Source: Pseudozyma flocculosa PF-1 (Eukaryota > Basidiomycota > Ustilaginomycetes > Ustilaginales > Ustilaginaceae). Taken from it: a stretch of DNA of 64,000 nucleotides. The DNA lies in the NCBI RefSeq assembly GCF_000417875.1, contig NW_006920879.1, positions 687,211 through 751,210 on the forward strand, read 5' to 3'. Both the position numbers and the translations under genes were made by a program. The notes beneath the pieces are model-generated. The model made no database searches and was not told where the DNA came from. It was given only the letters and a program-made list of their open reading frames with translations. Positions 55,009-64,000 of this stretch are shown here, piece by piece (the first letter of the stretch is position 1; the number at the start of each line of letters is the position of its first letter).

Positions 55009-56819
55009 ATGCTCTCCCTCTCGATCCCCCGTGTCGCGCTCCGCGCCGCTGCCCCGTCGCGCCAGCTCGCCGCCGCTGCCGGCGCCAGCTCGGTCCGCTT
55101 CGCCAGCACCAAGTCGCTCAAGGACGCCGTCGCCGAGATTGTCCCCGAGAAGCAGGAGCAGCTCAAGAAGCTCAAGGCCGACTACGCCGATGCCTCGCTC
55201 GGCGAGATCAAGGTCAGCAACCTCCTCGGCGGCATGCGCGGCCTCAAGGTCATGCTCTGGGAGGGCTCCGTCCTCGACTCCGAGACCGGAATCACCTTCC
55301 ACGGCAAGTCGATCCCCGACTCGCAGAAGGTCCTCCCCACCGGCAACGACATCGGCGTCAAGGGCTCCGAGATCCGTGAGTGGCCCCGTCCCTTCCGTCT
55401 CATCCTGCTCGTTTTGGCGCATCGAAGGCGCCGACGGCAAAGGCCGAGTGGATTCTGCGATGAAAAGAGAATCGCGCCTAGCCGTCGTCGCAGCGTCGCT
55501 TGAGCGACCCAGCGAAGAACTCTTGGGAAGAGGACCGAAGATCGTGTCTTCCTCGGCGAGAGTGGACGGGTCACCTGCCCTACGCCTAGTTCGACGCATC
55601 GCAGCTTCCTTGAACGGCCGAAACTGACGCAACAGCGCCATTTCCTTGCCCGCCCGCAGTCCCCGAGTCGATGCTCTGGCTCCTCCTGACCGGCAAGGTC
55701 CCCACTGCCGAGGAGGTCAAGGGCCTCTCGCAGGAGCTGGCCGCCAAGGGCAAGCTCCCCTCGTACCTTGAGAAGATCATTGACAGCTTCCCCAAGACGC
55801 TCCGTAAGTAGCCTTGCACGGGTCGTGCCGAAACGGGCTCAGCAGCAATCGCTGATCGCGAAATCCTCCCTTCCTCCACCCGCCCCTGGCCGCCCGCCTG
55901 CGCAGACCCCATGACCCAGTTCGCCAACGCCGTCGCTTCGCTCAACCACGACAGCAAGTTCGCCGCTGCCTACTCCAAGGGCATCAAGAAGACCGAGTAC
56001 TGGCAGCCCACCCTCGACGACTCGATTGACCTGATCGCCAAGCTGCCCGCCATCGCTGCCCGCATCTACTACAACGTCTTTGGACGCGGCGATGGCAACC
56101 AGGCCATCGACTCTGGCCTCGACCTGATTGGCAACTACTCGAAGATGATTGGCTACGGCGACAACGAGGGTATGACCGACTACCTCCGCCTCTACATTGC
56201 CATCCACGGCGACCACGAGGGCGGCAACGTCTCGGCCCACACTGCCCACCTGGTCGGCAGCGCCCTCTCGGACCCCTACCTCTCCTACTCGGCCGCCCTT
56301 CTGGGTCTGGCCGGCCCGCTGCACGGCCTGGCCAACCAGGAGGTGCTCGGCTGGGCGCTCAGCATGCAGGAGGCCGTCGGCGAGAACGCCAGCGACGAGC
56401 AGATCAAGGAGTACCTCTGGAAGACGCTCAAGAGCGGCCGCGTCGTGCCCGGCTACGGCCACGCCGTCCTGCGCCAGCCCGACCCGCGCTTCACTGCCCT
56501 CTCCAAGTTCTGCGACACCCGCCCCGAGCTGCGCGACAGCAGCATCGTCCAGCTGGTCCAGAAGGTCTCGCAGATCGCCCCCGGCGTCCTCACCGAGCAC
56601 GGCAAGACCAAGAACCCCTTCCCCAACGTCGACGCCGCCTCGGGCTGCGTCCTGTACCAGTACGGCCTCAAGGAGTTCACCTACTACACGGTCATCTTCG
56701 GCATCTCGCGTGCCATTGGTGCCCTGCCCCAGCTGGTGGCCGACCGATACCTCGGCATGCCCATCGAGAGGCCGAAGTCGATGTCGATGAACGCCCTCGA
56801 GGCCCTGCTCAAGAAGTAA
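55009..56819 (+). CDS. CIT1: mitochondrial citrate synthase
   Basis: Condenses acetyl-CoA and oxaloacetate to citrate, the first step of the TCA cycle. Three exons (55009-55375, 55660-55803, 55906-56819) give 474 residues, as in yeast Cit1 (479). The Arg/Ala/Ser-rich N-terminus ([20 protein letters not shown]) is a matrix presequence. Catalytic residues are His310 in [10 protein letters not shown], His356 in PGYGHAVLR and Asp413 in NVDAASG. Regions such as [12 protein letters not shown] and [13 protein letters not shown] are family-typical. The C-terminus lacks a peroxisomal SKL-type signal (ends ALLKK), supporting the mitochondrial form. Confidence 0.97.
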
Positions 56820-57499
56820 AGCGGCTCTCTGGGCCAACGCACGGGGTCCAGCTCCCGACCGGCTTCCGGATGCATCGCATGCCCCGCATGACGATGGACG
56901 TCTTGCTGCCCACCCCTCTTGTTGTCCCCCCGCCCGGACCGCCTGCTCCCCTGTAACGCTCTTTTTTTTTGACACGCAGCCTCCCCCTTCGCCCCTCGGC
57001 GGCGGCGGATCGGAGCAGCGTCGACGTGCCCGACGCCGCATTGTAGAAACATCCCCCTCCCGAAAAAAGCTCGTTTACCGTATCGTCGCCTCCGACGTGT
57101 GGTCTGTCTGTGTGGCAGGGCGAGTAGCTGGGTGACGGGACGTCGCGATGGACGAGACGAGCCGCGTGCTGGGCCTGGCCATTTTGACGTGGCGTGCAGA
57201 AAGTGCCGAGGCCCGGAAGCCGGGAGGAAGGGAAATTGGAAGAAGTCCAACGACTGCGCGAAGCCGGTCAGAGCAAAGAGGCGGCGCCCCGTGCGTGCGT
57301 GCGCCCGGACTTTGACCAACACCTGCCTGACTGGGCTTGCAGACCCTTTCCTTCCTCTTCCAGCTTCACCAACGCCGGCAACGACACCACCGACCCCGCT
57401 CTTGACCAATTCTCTACGCTGCTTACGTGCCGGGTCGACCCGTGTCTTCTGCCCTCCCCTACCTCTTCTCCATCCTTCGAACCCGGTGCACCTCTGGCC
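56820..57499. other. citrate synthase 3' flank and WD40 gene upstream region
   Basis: 680 bp. A T run lies at 56963-56971. A pyrimidine-rich leader (57340-57480) precedes the WD40 start. An in-frame Met at 57194 extends the ORF, but the added sequence looks like leader and not protein. Confidence 0.5.
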
Positions 57500-59611
57500 A
57501 TGCAGGCGACGGACGCATCGACCCTCTTCCAGACCGACGAGGCCCTCGCCCAGGGCGCGGCGCGCGCATCCAAGGCGTCGCGCACCGCCACGGGATCCGA
57601 GTACGGCCACCCGATCTGGCTCGGGAGCAGGTACAAGGACTCGATCGGCCTCGCAGAGAGCGGTGCGGGCGCCGATGCCGGGTCTGCGCGCGTCCTCTCG
57701 CTCCGCTGCCGCACCGTGGCCGCGTCCACTGCCGCCCCCGGTGCGAGGCAGGGGCCTCTGCCGCAGAGCCAGGCTTGGACCGCCGAGAGCGGCGGAGTGG
57801 TCAGGCTCACCGACCTCGAGACCGGCAAGACGGCGGTTATCTTCCGCGGTCACTCAGCACCGGTACCCACCTTTGACATTGTGCGCGTCGGCGGATCGAC
57901 AGGGGGCGGACGGGAGTCGACGAGGGAAGTGCTCGTGACGGGATCGTGGGACAAGAGCATCAAGGTCTGGTCAATCCCATCACACGGTACGACGGTGGAA
58001 AGCGCAGCTACACCCCTCCGGCCCAAGCCCATCCTCACGCAGCCGCAAGCCGCGACCGACTTTATCAAGGCGGTCCACTGCTTCCGCTCCCAGGGCCGCG
58101 ACTTTGTCCTCTCGGCGGGCAGCGACAAGACGGTGCGGTGCTGGCACCTCACGCCGCTCCTCGAATGGACCGGCGCACTGAGCGAAGCGGACTGGACGCG
58201 GATCTGCACGACCGGGACCTCGGAGGGCGAGCGGGCGACCATGCCCGACATCGAGGTGGTGGCCATGTTGCGCGAACACACCAGGCCCATCAATTGCCTC
58301 GGCTCCGTCCCGCCCCCGCCCCGTCTCGATGCCAGCGCCGAAGCCGACGCCGACGCCGAGGGTGGTCAGACCACGCTCTTCTCTGCCGACTCGATGGGCC
58401 GCATCTTTGAAATGGTGCTCAACCTGCCCGCCTCCCTCGACAACGCCTCGGCGACGGCGACGGCTTCGGCGGCATCGCGGGGTTCGCTCACGATCCGTCG
58501 CGAGCTGCGGGCGCACGAGACGGCCATCTACGACCTGCGTGCCGGCTGGCGCGACGAAGAGGTCGAGGGGCTCGATAGCCTGCCCAGCGCCGCCGCAGCC
58601 TCATCCTCGCAGCCGGGCGAGGGCGAGGGCGACGACGAATTCGTCACGCCCATCTACGAGGCGCCGGACGGCAGTTTCCGCCGGCACGTGGCCGAGGTGT
58701 GGACGTGTTCGGGCGACAAGACGGCCAGGTGCTTTGTCCTCTCCCCGACGGTTCTGCGGCAGAGTGGACGCGGGCAGGTGCCGGGTAGCCGTACCTCGAA
58801 GGCGGGTGCGCCGCTCGGGTCGCAGCCGCCCCTGGGACCGAGCAGGACGATCCAGCATGCCGACTTTGTAAAGTCGCTCGTGTCCCTCGGCCATGCCGCT
58901 GCGCGCCGCCGCGCCGATGTGGGCAGCGCCGCGGACCTTGCGCTGCGGGTCTCGCCGCCGCCCAACGTGCTGGCGACGGGCAGTGCGGACGAAACGCTGC
59001 GCCTCTTCGCTCTCGACACCGATGCGACCGCTGCACCTGATGCCGCGGCCGGTATCGCCCCATCGACGTCGAGCACGGCCAAACCGACGGTGCCAATCGC
59101 GGCCGTCGAGGGACACTGGCACGAAATAGACGCCATCGACGTGTGGCTGCGTCCCCGGTCCGGACCGTTGCAGGGCCCGACGACGAGCAGCGACAACGAG
59201 CCGATCCCACCCGCTACCGCTGCGGGGCAGGTAGCTACTTCTGCCTCTGCCGATGTTGGGCCGCGCGGTGCGGCGGAATGGTACGTCGTTTCGTCGGGAC
59301 TCGACGGGTCAATTCGGAGGTGGCGAGTCGAGGACCTCCTCCACCCTCCCCCTCGTCCTTCCCCTCTGCAAAGCGACACCTCAACCGCGACCTCGACCTC
59401 GATGACCTCGACGACGACGGCGAACGGGGACAAGACTATCAGGCAGGTGCCGTCCTCGTCTTCCGCTGCCCACAGCGCCACTGCTGGTGCGACGAGAAAG
59501 GGAGCGAAGGGCGGAAGAGGGTCGGGGCAAGGACCCGCTGTCGTCGAGATGACAGAAGAGGAAGAGAGGGAGTTGGCAGAGCTCATGGGGTCCGACGACG
59601 AGGACCTCTAG
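57500..59611 (+). CDS. WD40-repeat protein of unknown role
   Basis: Beta-propeller scaffold protein, single exon, 703 residues. At least six WD-type blades are visible: VLVTGSWDKSIKVW, VLSAGSDKTVRCW, FSADSMGRIFEM, TCSGDKTARCF, VLATGSADETLRLF and VVSSGLDGSIRRW. They are separated by long Ala/Ser/Pro/Thr-rich loops. The C-terminus is a basic Gly/Arg/Lys stretch followed by a very acidic helix (EMTEEEERELAELMGSDDEDL). Such an acidic tail appears in fungal WD proteins of uncharacterised function. The start at 57500 was chosen over 57194 because the protein composition begins there. Convergent with the OGT gene. Confidence 0.85.
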   Translation: MQATDASTLFQTDEALAQGAARASKASRTATGSEYGHPIWLGSRYKDSIGLAESGAGADAGSARVLSLRCRTVAASTAAPGARQGPLPQSQAWTAESGGVVRLTDLETGKTAVIFRGHSAPVPTFDIVRVGGSTGGGRESTREVLVTGSWDKSIKVWSIPSHGTTVESAATPLRPKPILTQPQAATDFIKAVHCFRSQGRDFVLSAGSDKTVRCWHLTPLLEWTGALSEADWTRICTTGTSEGERATMPDIEVVAMLREHTRPINCLGSVPPPPRLDASAEADADAEGGQTTLFSADSMGRIFEMVLNLPASLDNASATATASAASRGSLTIRRELRAHETAIYDLRAGWRDEEVEGLDSLPSAAAASSSQPGEGEGDDEFVTPIYEAPDGSFRRHVAEVWTCSGDKTARCFVLSPTVLRQSGRGQVPGSRTSKAGAPLGSQPPLGPSRTIQHADFVKSLVSLGHAAARRRADVGSAADLALRVSPPPNVLATGSADETLRLFALDTDATAAPDAAAGIAPSTSSTAKPTVPIAAVEGHWHEIDAIDVWLRPRSGPLQGPTTSSDNEPIPPATAAGQVATSASADVGPRGAAEWYVVSSGLDGSIRRWRVEDLLHPPPRPSPLQSDTSTATSTSMTSTTTANGDKTIRQVPSSSSAAHSATAGATRKGAKGGRGSGQGPAVVEMTEEEERELAELMGSDDEDL

Positions 59612-59960
59612 TGCGCCGCGCTTCGTCTCTAGCTGCGCGCGCGCGCGCGCGAGGGAAGAAGGAAGAGACATGTAGAGGACGAGGGCGGGCATGTGCGCCC
59701 GCCCACATGCTCGTCCGTGCAATGGTCGAGGGGAGGTACATGCGTGCTCGGTGAGCGATGCGGACTATGCAGATAGACTACTGGCGATGTAGAGTGATGT
59801 TGCGAATGCTGATGCAGGGATACGAAGGACGGTCGGAAGAATAGACTGACGAACAGACGGGACGGACGGACCGACGAGACGGGCGCCGCATCGCCCTCTC
59901 GGCTCACCACAGTCCCTGTGGCTCCGACGGCTCGCCTCGCGCAGCCGGCAGCTCGGGCCC
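59612..59960. other. convergent intergenic region with a GC dinucleotide run
   Basis: This lies between the WD40 and OGT stops. An alternating GC run lies at 59635-59651. No gene. Confidence 0.6.
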
Positions 59961-62900
59961 TCAGAGCTGCGAGATCCAGATGTGCCCGCTCCGCTTCTCG
60001 GGCGCGTCGTCGGGGAGCGCCTCCCACTCTGCCGAGTCTTCGACGTCGGTGCCCGCCACCCACCTCCTCCACGCCTCCTCGTAGCCCCTCTCCAGGTCGC
60101 GCACCCACCGCCTCGTGTCAAAGAGCGGGCTGGTGTCGCGCGTGAGGAAGAGGGCGCGACGCAGGTCCGACAGCTCGCCGCTGCCTCGCCTCGACACTGC
60201 CCCGGCAGGCGGGTCGGCGCTGGGCGGAAGCACGATCGCGTGGCGCGGCGGNNNNNNNNNNNNNNNNNNNNNNNNNNNNNNNNNNNNNNNNNNNNNNNNN
60301 NNNNNNNNNNNNNNNNNNNNNNNNNNNNNNNNNNNNNNNNNNNNNNNNNNNNNNNNNNNNNNNNNNNNNNNNNNNNNNNNNNNNNNNNNNNNNNNNNNNN
60401 NNNNNNNNNNNNNNNNNNNNNNNNNNNNNNNNNNNNNNNNNNNNNNNNNNNNNNNNNNNNNNNNNNNNNNNNNNNNNNNNNNNNNNNNNNNNNNNNNNNN
60501 NNNNNNNNNNNNNNNNNNNNNNNNNNNNNNNNNNNNNNNNNNNNNNNNNNNNNNNNNNNNNNNNNNNNNNNNNNNNNNNNNNNNNNNNNNNNNNNNNNNN
60601 NNNNNNNNNNNNNNNNNNNNNNNNNNNNNNNNNNNCCATCCTCTTTGGTGCCGCGGCGGCGTCGATGTCGGGCGTCGGCAGCGCCTTGCCCTGCGCGTCG
60701 ACGTACGTGTAGCGCAGGCTCTCGGCGAGCGCCACGGCGCGGTCCTCGTAGGCGCGCTCCGAGTCGACCTCCATCTGCGGACCGAAGCCAGTGGCGCGGA
60801 CGATGCTGGCGGCGACGCGCGAGCACATCTTGTGCAGGTGGCGCGGCCACGTGAGCACCGGCGTGCCGGACCACAGGATGTCGGCCGCCGTCGTGTGGGC
60901 GTTGCATTCGGTCGTGTCGAGGAAGAGGTCGGCGATGCGACCGCGGTGGATGTGGATGTGCTTGGGCGCCACGTCGGTAAAGATGACGCGCGCCGCCACC
61001 TCGTCGCCGGCGTGCTTGCGTGCCTCCTGCAGCAGGTGCGGCTCGCCCGACGCCGGGAAGCGCAGCAGCCAGAGGATCGACTTGGGCACCCGCTGCAGGA
61101 TGCGCAGCCAGAGCCGGAAGAGCATTGGGTCGCACTTGTACAGCTGGTTGAAGTCGGCAAAGACGATGTAGTCGTCCGGCAGGTCCGGAAAGAGCTGCTT
61201 GCGCATCGCGTACCGCTTCTGCTCCTCCTCGGCCCACGCCTCTTCGTCGCTCATCTGGTGCGGGTGGACGATGCCGCCGTCGGCGCCCTGGCGCGTCGCG
61301 GGCTCGCGGAAGCCCTGCGCGTGGTCGTTGACAAAGTACGAGTGGGGCATGTAGAGGAAGCGGTCCATGTAGAGCCAGTCCTCGCTCGGCTCCTCGGGGT
61401 CCAGGTCGGCGCCCAGGTCCGTCAGGCGCGCCCGTTGCGCCAGCTGGCCCGTCGCGCGCGCCTGCCTCCATCGCTCGACGGCGGTCGTCTCGGGCGGGCA
61501 CACGACGGGATCGGCCACGACCCAGTCCGTCCAGCCAGCGGCCATGCTTCCGGCGAAACCCATGAACTGCATCTGCACCGGGCAGGGGCGCGCGGCAAAC
61601 ACCTCGTTGCGGGCGCCCTTGGTATAGCCGTTGAGGTTCATGAGGACGTGGATGTTGTCGGCGATGACGCGCTCGACGATCTGCTGGTGGGACCAGGACG
61701 AGACGTCGACAAAGTGCTGGGCCTCGCGCTCGATTTTGGCGCGGTACGGGCTGCTGTCGGAGGCGGTGGTGGCGTAGAGGAAGACGTTGAAGCGCTCGAG
61801 GTCGTGGAAGCCGAACACCGACTGCATCAGGTGGGCCAGCGGGTGGTTGTTAAAGTCGGACGAGATGTAGCCGACGTTGATCTTGGGCGCCGGCGGCGAG
61901 GGCGGAGGGTAGACGTGGTCCGGGAGCCACATCTGCGTCAGCGTGCCCTGAGAGATGCGCAGCGCGTTACGGTGGCAGATGAGCCGGATCTGGCGGGCCG
62001 AGAGCGGATAGGTGAACGTGTGGAAGGGCAGCACCGTCGGCACGGCCGGGGCCACCAGGCAGGCGGGCAGCTTGAGCTTGGCGTATCGCTGGCGCTCCGC
62101 CGGCGTCGTCTGCACCCGCAGCTGGGCCTCGGAAGACGAGGCGAGCGGGCCGTAGGCGTCGAGGTACCACTTGCGCTGGACCCGGCGCATCAGGCGCTCC
62201 ATCAGCCGGATCACGAAGCCGCCCTCGCACACCAGCGACTCCATGCGATCAAACGGCTGGTAGAACTGGCCAAGTTTGGCAGCCCACATGCTGGCGGCAG
62301 CCTCCCGGCGGTCCGCTAGCGCCGTGACGACGGCCGACACCCAGTCGCCTAGCTGGCCCTCGGACTGGAGCGCTCCGCCACCGTACTGACAACCCTCGCG
62401 AAGCTGCTTGGTGACGAGCTTCGAAACGCTGTCCATCCAGCCAGGCCGGGCCGGGTCGTCCGAGTAGACCTCGCGCCAGTCGCAGACCGCCAGAAGCGCG
62501 TTGACCAGGCCGCACAGGGCCTCGGGGAAGTGCGGATTAACCTCTACGGCGCGGCGATAGTAGACGATCGAGTCCTGGGTGCGTCCCTGGTCCTTGATCG
62601 CGTTGCCGAGGTTGGCCAGCGCGACGTCAAACGTCGGGTTGCACTCGACGGCCTTTTCATACATCTTGATGGCCTCGTGCAGGTGGCCAAGGTCCTTGAG
62701 CAGGCTGCCGAGGTTGGTGTAGATGTGCGGGTGCCGCGGGTCGAGCTGAAGGCCGTGCGTGTAGAACTGCATGGCGAGTGCCTGGCCGTTGAGCTGCTGG
62801 TGCTGGCCGGCCGGGTTGACAACCATGGTGACGACGGGGATGGTCGACAGCAGGATGCCAAGGTTGTTGCAGGTCGAGGCCGAGGGGTGCATCGAGATAG

Positions 62901-64000
62901 ATAGGTAGTAGAGCGGCAGCAGCAGCGAGACCGAAGGCGGGATGCCGCCAAGCGTCAGAGGGCCGTGGGGGCCGGGGACCGGATTCGACGTCGAGTCCTG
63001 GAAGAGCTTGGCCAGCGTCAGCAGGATCGTCGAGCTGGTCTGTGCCGCCTGCTTCCGAGCCTGCTGAACGGCCGGAGTCTCCTGCGTTGCCCCCGCCGCT
63101 CCTCGCGGCGCCATCGAGGGCAGCACGCCTCCAGTCTCGGCAAAGAGGACGTCGCAGAAGCGCCTCGCCACCTCGGGCAGGACCATGACCATGGGCAGCT
63201 GCCCACCGCCCAGCTGCAGAAGCGTCTGGACGATCCGATCGCCGCTGTCACGGACGAGCGCGAGGATGCCACCGCCGGGTCGCAGCGCGGCGTACATGCC
63301 CGTCGACACGAGCGCCGCCTGATCCGGGTTCGCAGGATCGATACCGATGGCCGTCGCCACTTGAACGGCCGCCGCGGCCGCGGCCGAGCCCGGCAGCATC
63401 GCGCCCATCGACAGGACACCGACAACGCAGGTGGCAACGACCAGATCGCGAAGCGAATATAGGTCGTGCTCTGACGGCGACAAGACGATCTCGATCGACT
63501 TTTGGTACTCGGTAGCGGCGGGGACCGGGCCCCACTCGGGCAGCACGTACTTCAGGTTGCCTGCGCAGGATGATCATTCGAATACAAGGTATCAGGTCGG
63601 TCGTCAGCGCAAGCCTCGACCGGGGAGACAGCAGAATGCACGCAGAAGACCCGCCTCGCTGTCATGCAGCCTTGGCACTCACCTTTGGCGTAGTACAGGT
63701 TCTGAAGGCGGGGGATCTGCGTCAACGGCAGGTGCGAGGGCGCGTGCTGCGGCAGGCCGGTGGCCGGGGTGCTGCGCCTGGGAACAATGTAGCTCTCGAC
63801 GTACTCGCACAGCTTCAGTGCGGCGGCGAAGCGCGGCTCAATCACCTCGACCGCCTGGGAGCCGCGTTCGGGCGCGGCGGATGCCGTCTCCCCAGACGGT
63901 ACCTCGAGCCCTTCGCTCTTGGTCTGGCTGACGGGCGAGCACATGACGCCGAGCAGGTTCTCGTAGGCGTCCCAGTAGCCGGGCCGCAGCTTGATCGCTC
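59961..64000 (-). CDS. OGT: animal-type O-GlcNAc transferase (GT41), partial at its N-terminus
   Basis: Transfers GlcNAc from UDP-GlcNAc to Ser/Thr of nuclear and cytosolic proteins. The gene enters from the right edge. One exon ends at 63683 (YYAKG), the next starts at 63560 (GNLKYVLPEWGP) and runs to the assembly gap; the C-terminus follows to the stop at 59961. TPR units are visible (LRPGYWDAYENLLG, HPHIYTNLGSLLKDLGHLHE, FDVALANLGNAIKDQGR, EVNPHFPEALCGL). The catalytic domain has VGYISSDFNNHPLAHLMQ (His matching human His498), NLNGYTKGARNE, FADFNQLYKCDP (Lys matching the UDP-binding Lys842) and HTTAADILWSGTP. These match animal OGT more than plant SPY. The tail SPLFDTRRWVRDLERGYEEAW fits the OGT C-terminus. 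Exons either side of the gap are in different frames, so the N count is not exact or an intron lies there. Confidence 0.93.
60252..60635. other. assembly gap (384 N)
   Basis: A run of unknown bases in the last part of the OGT catalytic region. The flanking coding frames do not agree across 384 nt. Confidence 0.99.

Noticed and set aside
57194..57499. N-terminal extension of the WD40 protein
   Set aside because: In frame, but pyrimidine-rich at DNA level and unlike a protein domain; the ATG at 57500 is the better start.
1..64000. Mobile elements, CRISPR arrays or viral remnants
   Set aside because: No transposase, reverse transcriptase, integrase, terminal repeats or spaced direct repeats were seen in any frame.

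Overview
The window is nuclear DNA of a GC-rich fungus, most likely a basidiomycete of the smut lineage (Ustilaginomycotina). Genes are intron-containing and densely packed on both strands. Introns are mostly about 80-280 nt with GTGAGT/GTAAGT/GTGCGT donors and CAG or TAG acceptors. The strongest lineage clue is a cytoplasmic dynein heavy chain that stops after its fourth AAA module, the arrangement known from Ustilago maydis, where dyn1 and dyn2 are separate genes. The sequence has two runs of N (32786-32962 and 60252-60635), so it is a draft scaffold. I saw no transposon, CRISPR array, rRNA or convincing tRNA.

Layout. 1-276: possible tail of a gene from the left. 1.1-4.4 kb: divergent ribosomal protein pair eS27 (RPS27) and eL19 (RPL19). 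5.8-9.7 kb: paraoxonase-like membrane enzyme and a secreted GPI-type Cys protein. 11.4-14.8 kb: Yippee zinc protein, low-molecular-weight tyrosine phosphatase and PET100. 15.3-20.7 kb: secreted alpha/beta hydrolase-fold protein lacking its nucleophile Ser, and D-serine dehydratase. 21.8-31.7 kb: the split dynein heavy chain Dyn1. 32.1-36.6 kb: GYF-domain (Smy2/GIGYF) protein with an assembly gap. 38.5-47.2 kb: MDJ1, an AT-hook/polyQ protein, a degenerate SDR and TIM21. 50.6-56.8 kb: secreted double-psi beta-barrel protein, the SNARE BET1 and mitochondrial citrate synthase. 57.5-64 kb: a WD40 protein and an animal-type O-GlcNAc transferase running off the right edge.

How the genes relate. This looks like ordinary housekeeping chromosome, not a dedicated cluster. 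Several genes serve mitochondria (PET100 for cytochrome oxidase assembly, MDJ1 for matrix folding, TIM21 for import, citrate synthase for the TCA cycle) and two serve translation. Six gene pairs are divergent and share an upstream region: eS27/eL19, Yippee/phosphatase, DSD1/dyn1, MDJ1/AT-hook, SDR/TIM21 and BET1/citrate synthase. By eye, these upstream regions are rich in GCCTGGC/GCCAGGC runs, which I did not notice in the short convergent intergenic regions.

The most notable biology is the split dynein motor. The gene ends cleanly at the AAA4/stalk boundary, and only about 350 bp of non-coding DNA separates its stop from the next gene. Its AAA4 P-loop also has Arg in place of the Walker A Lys.
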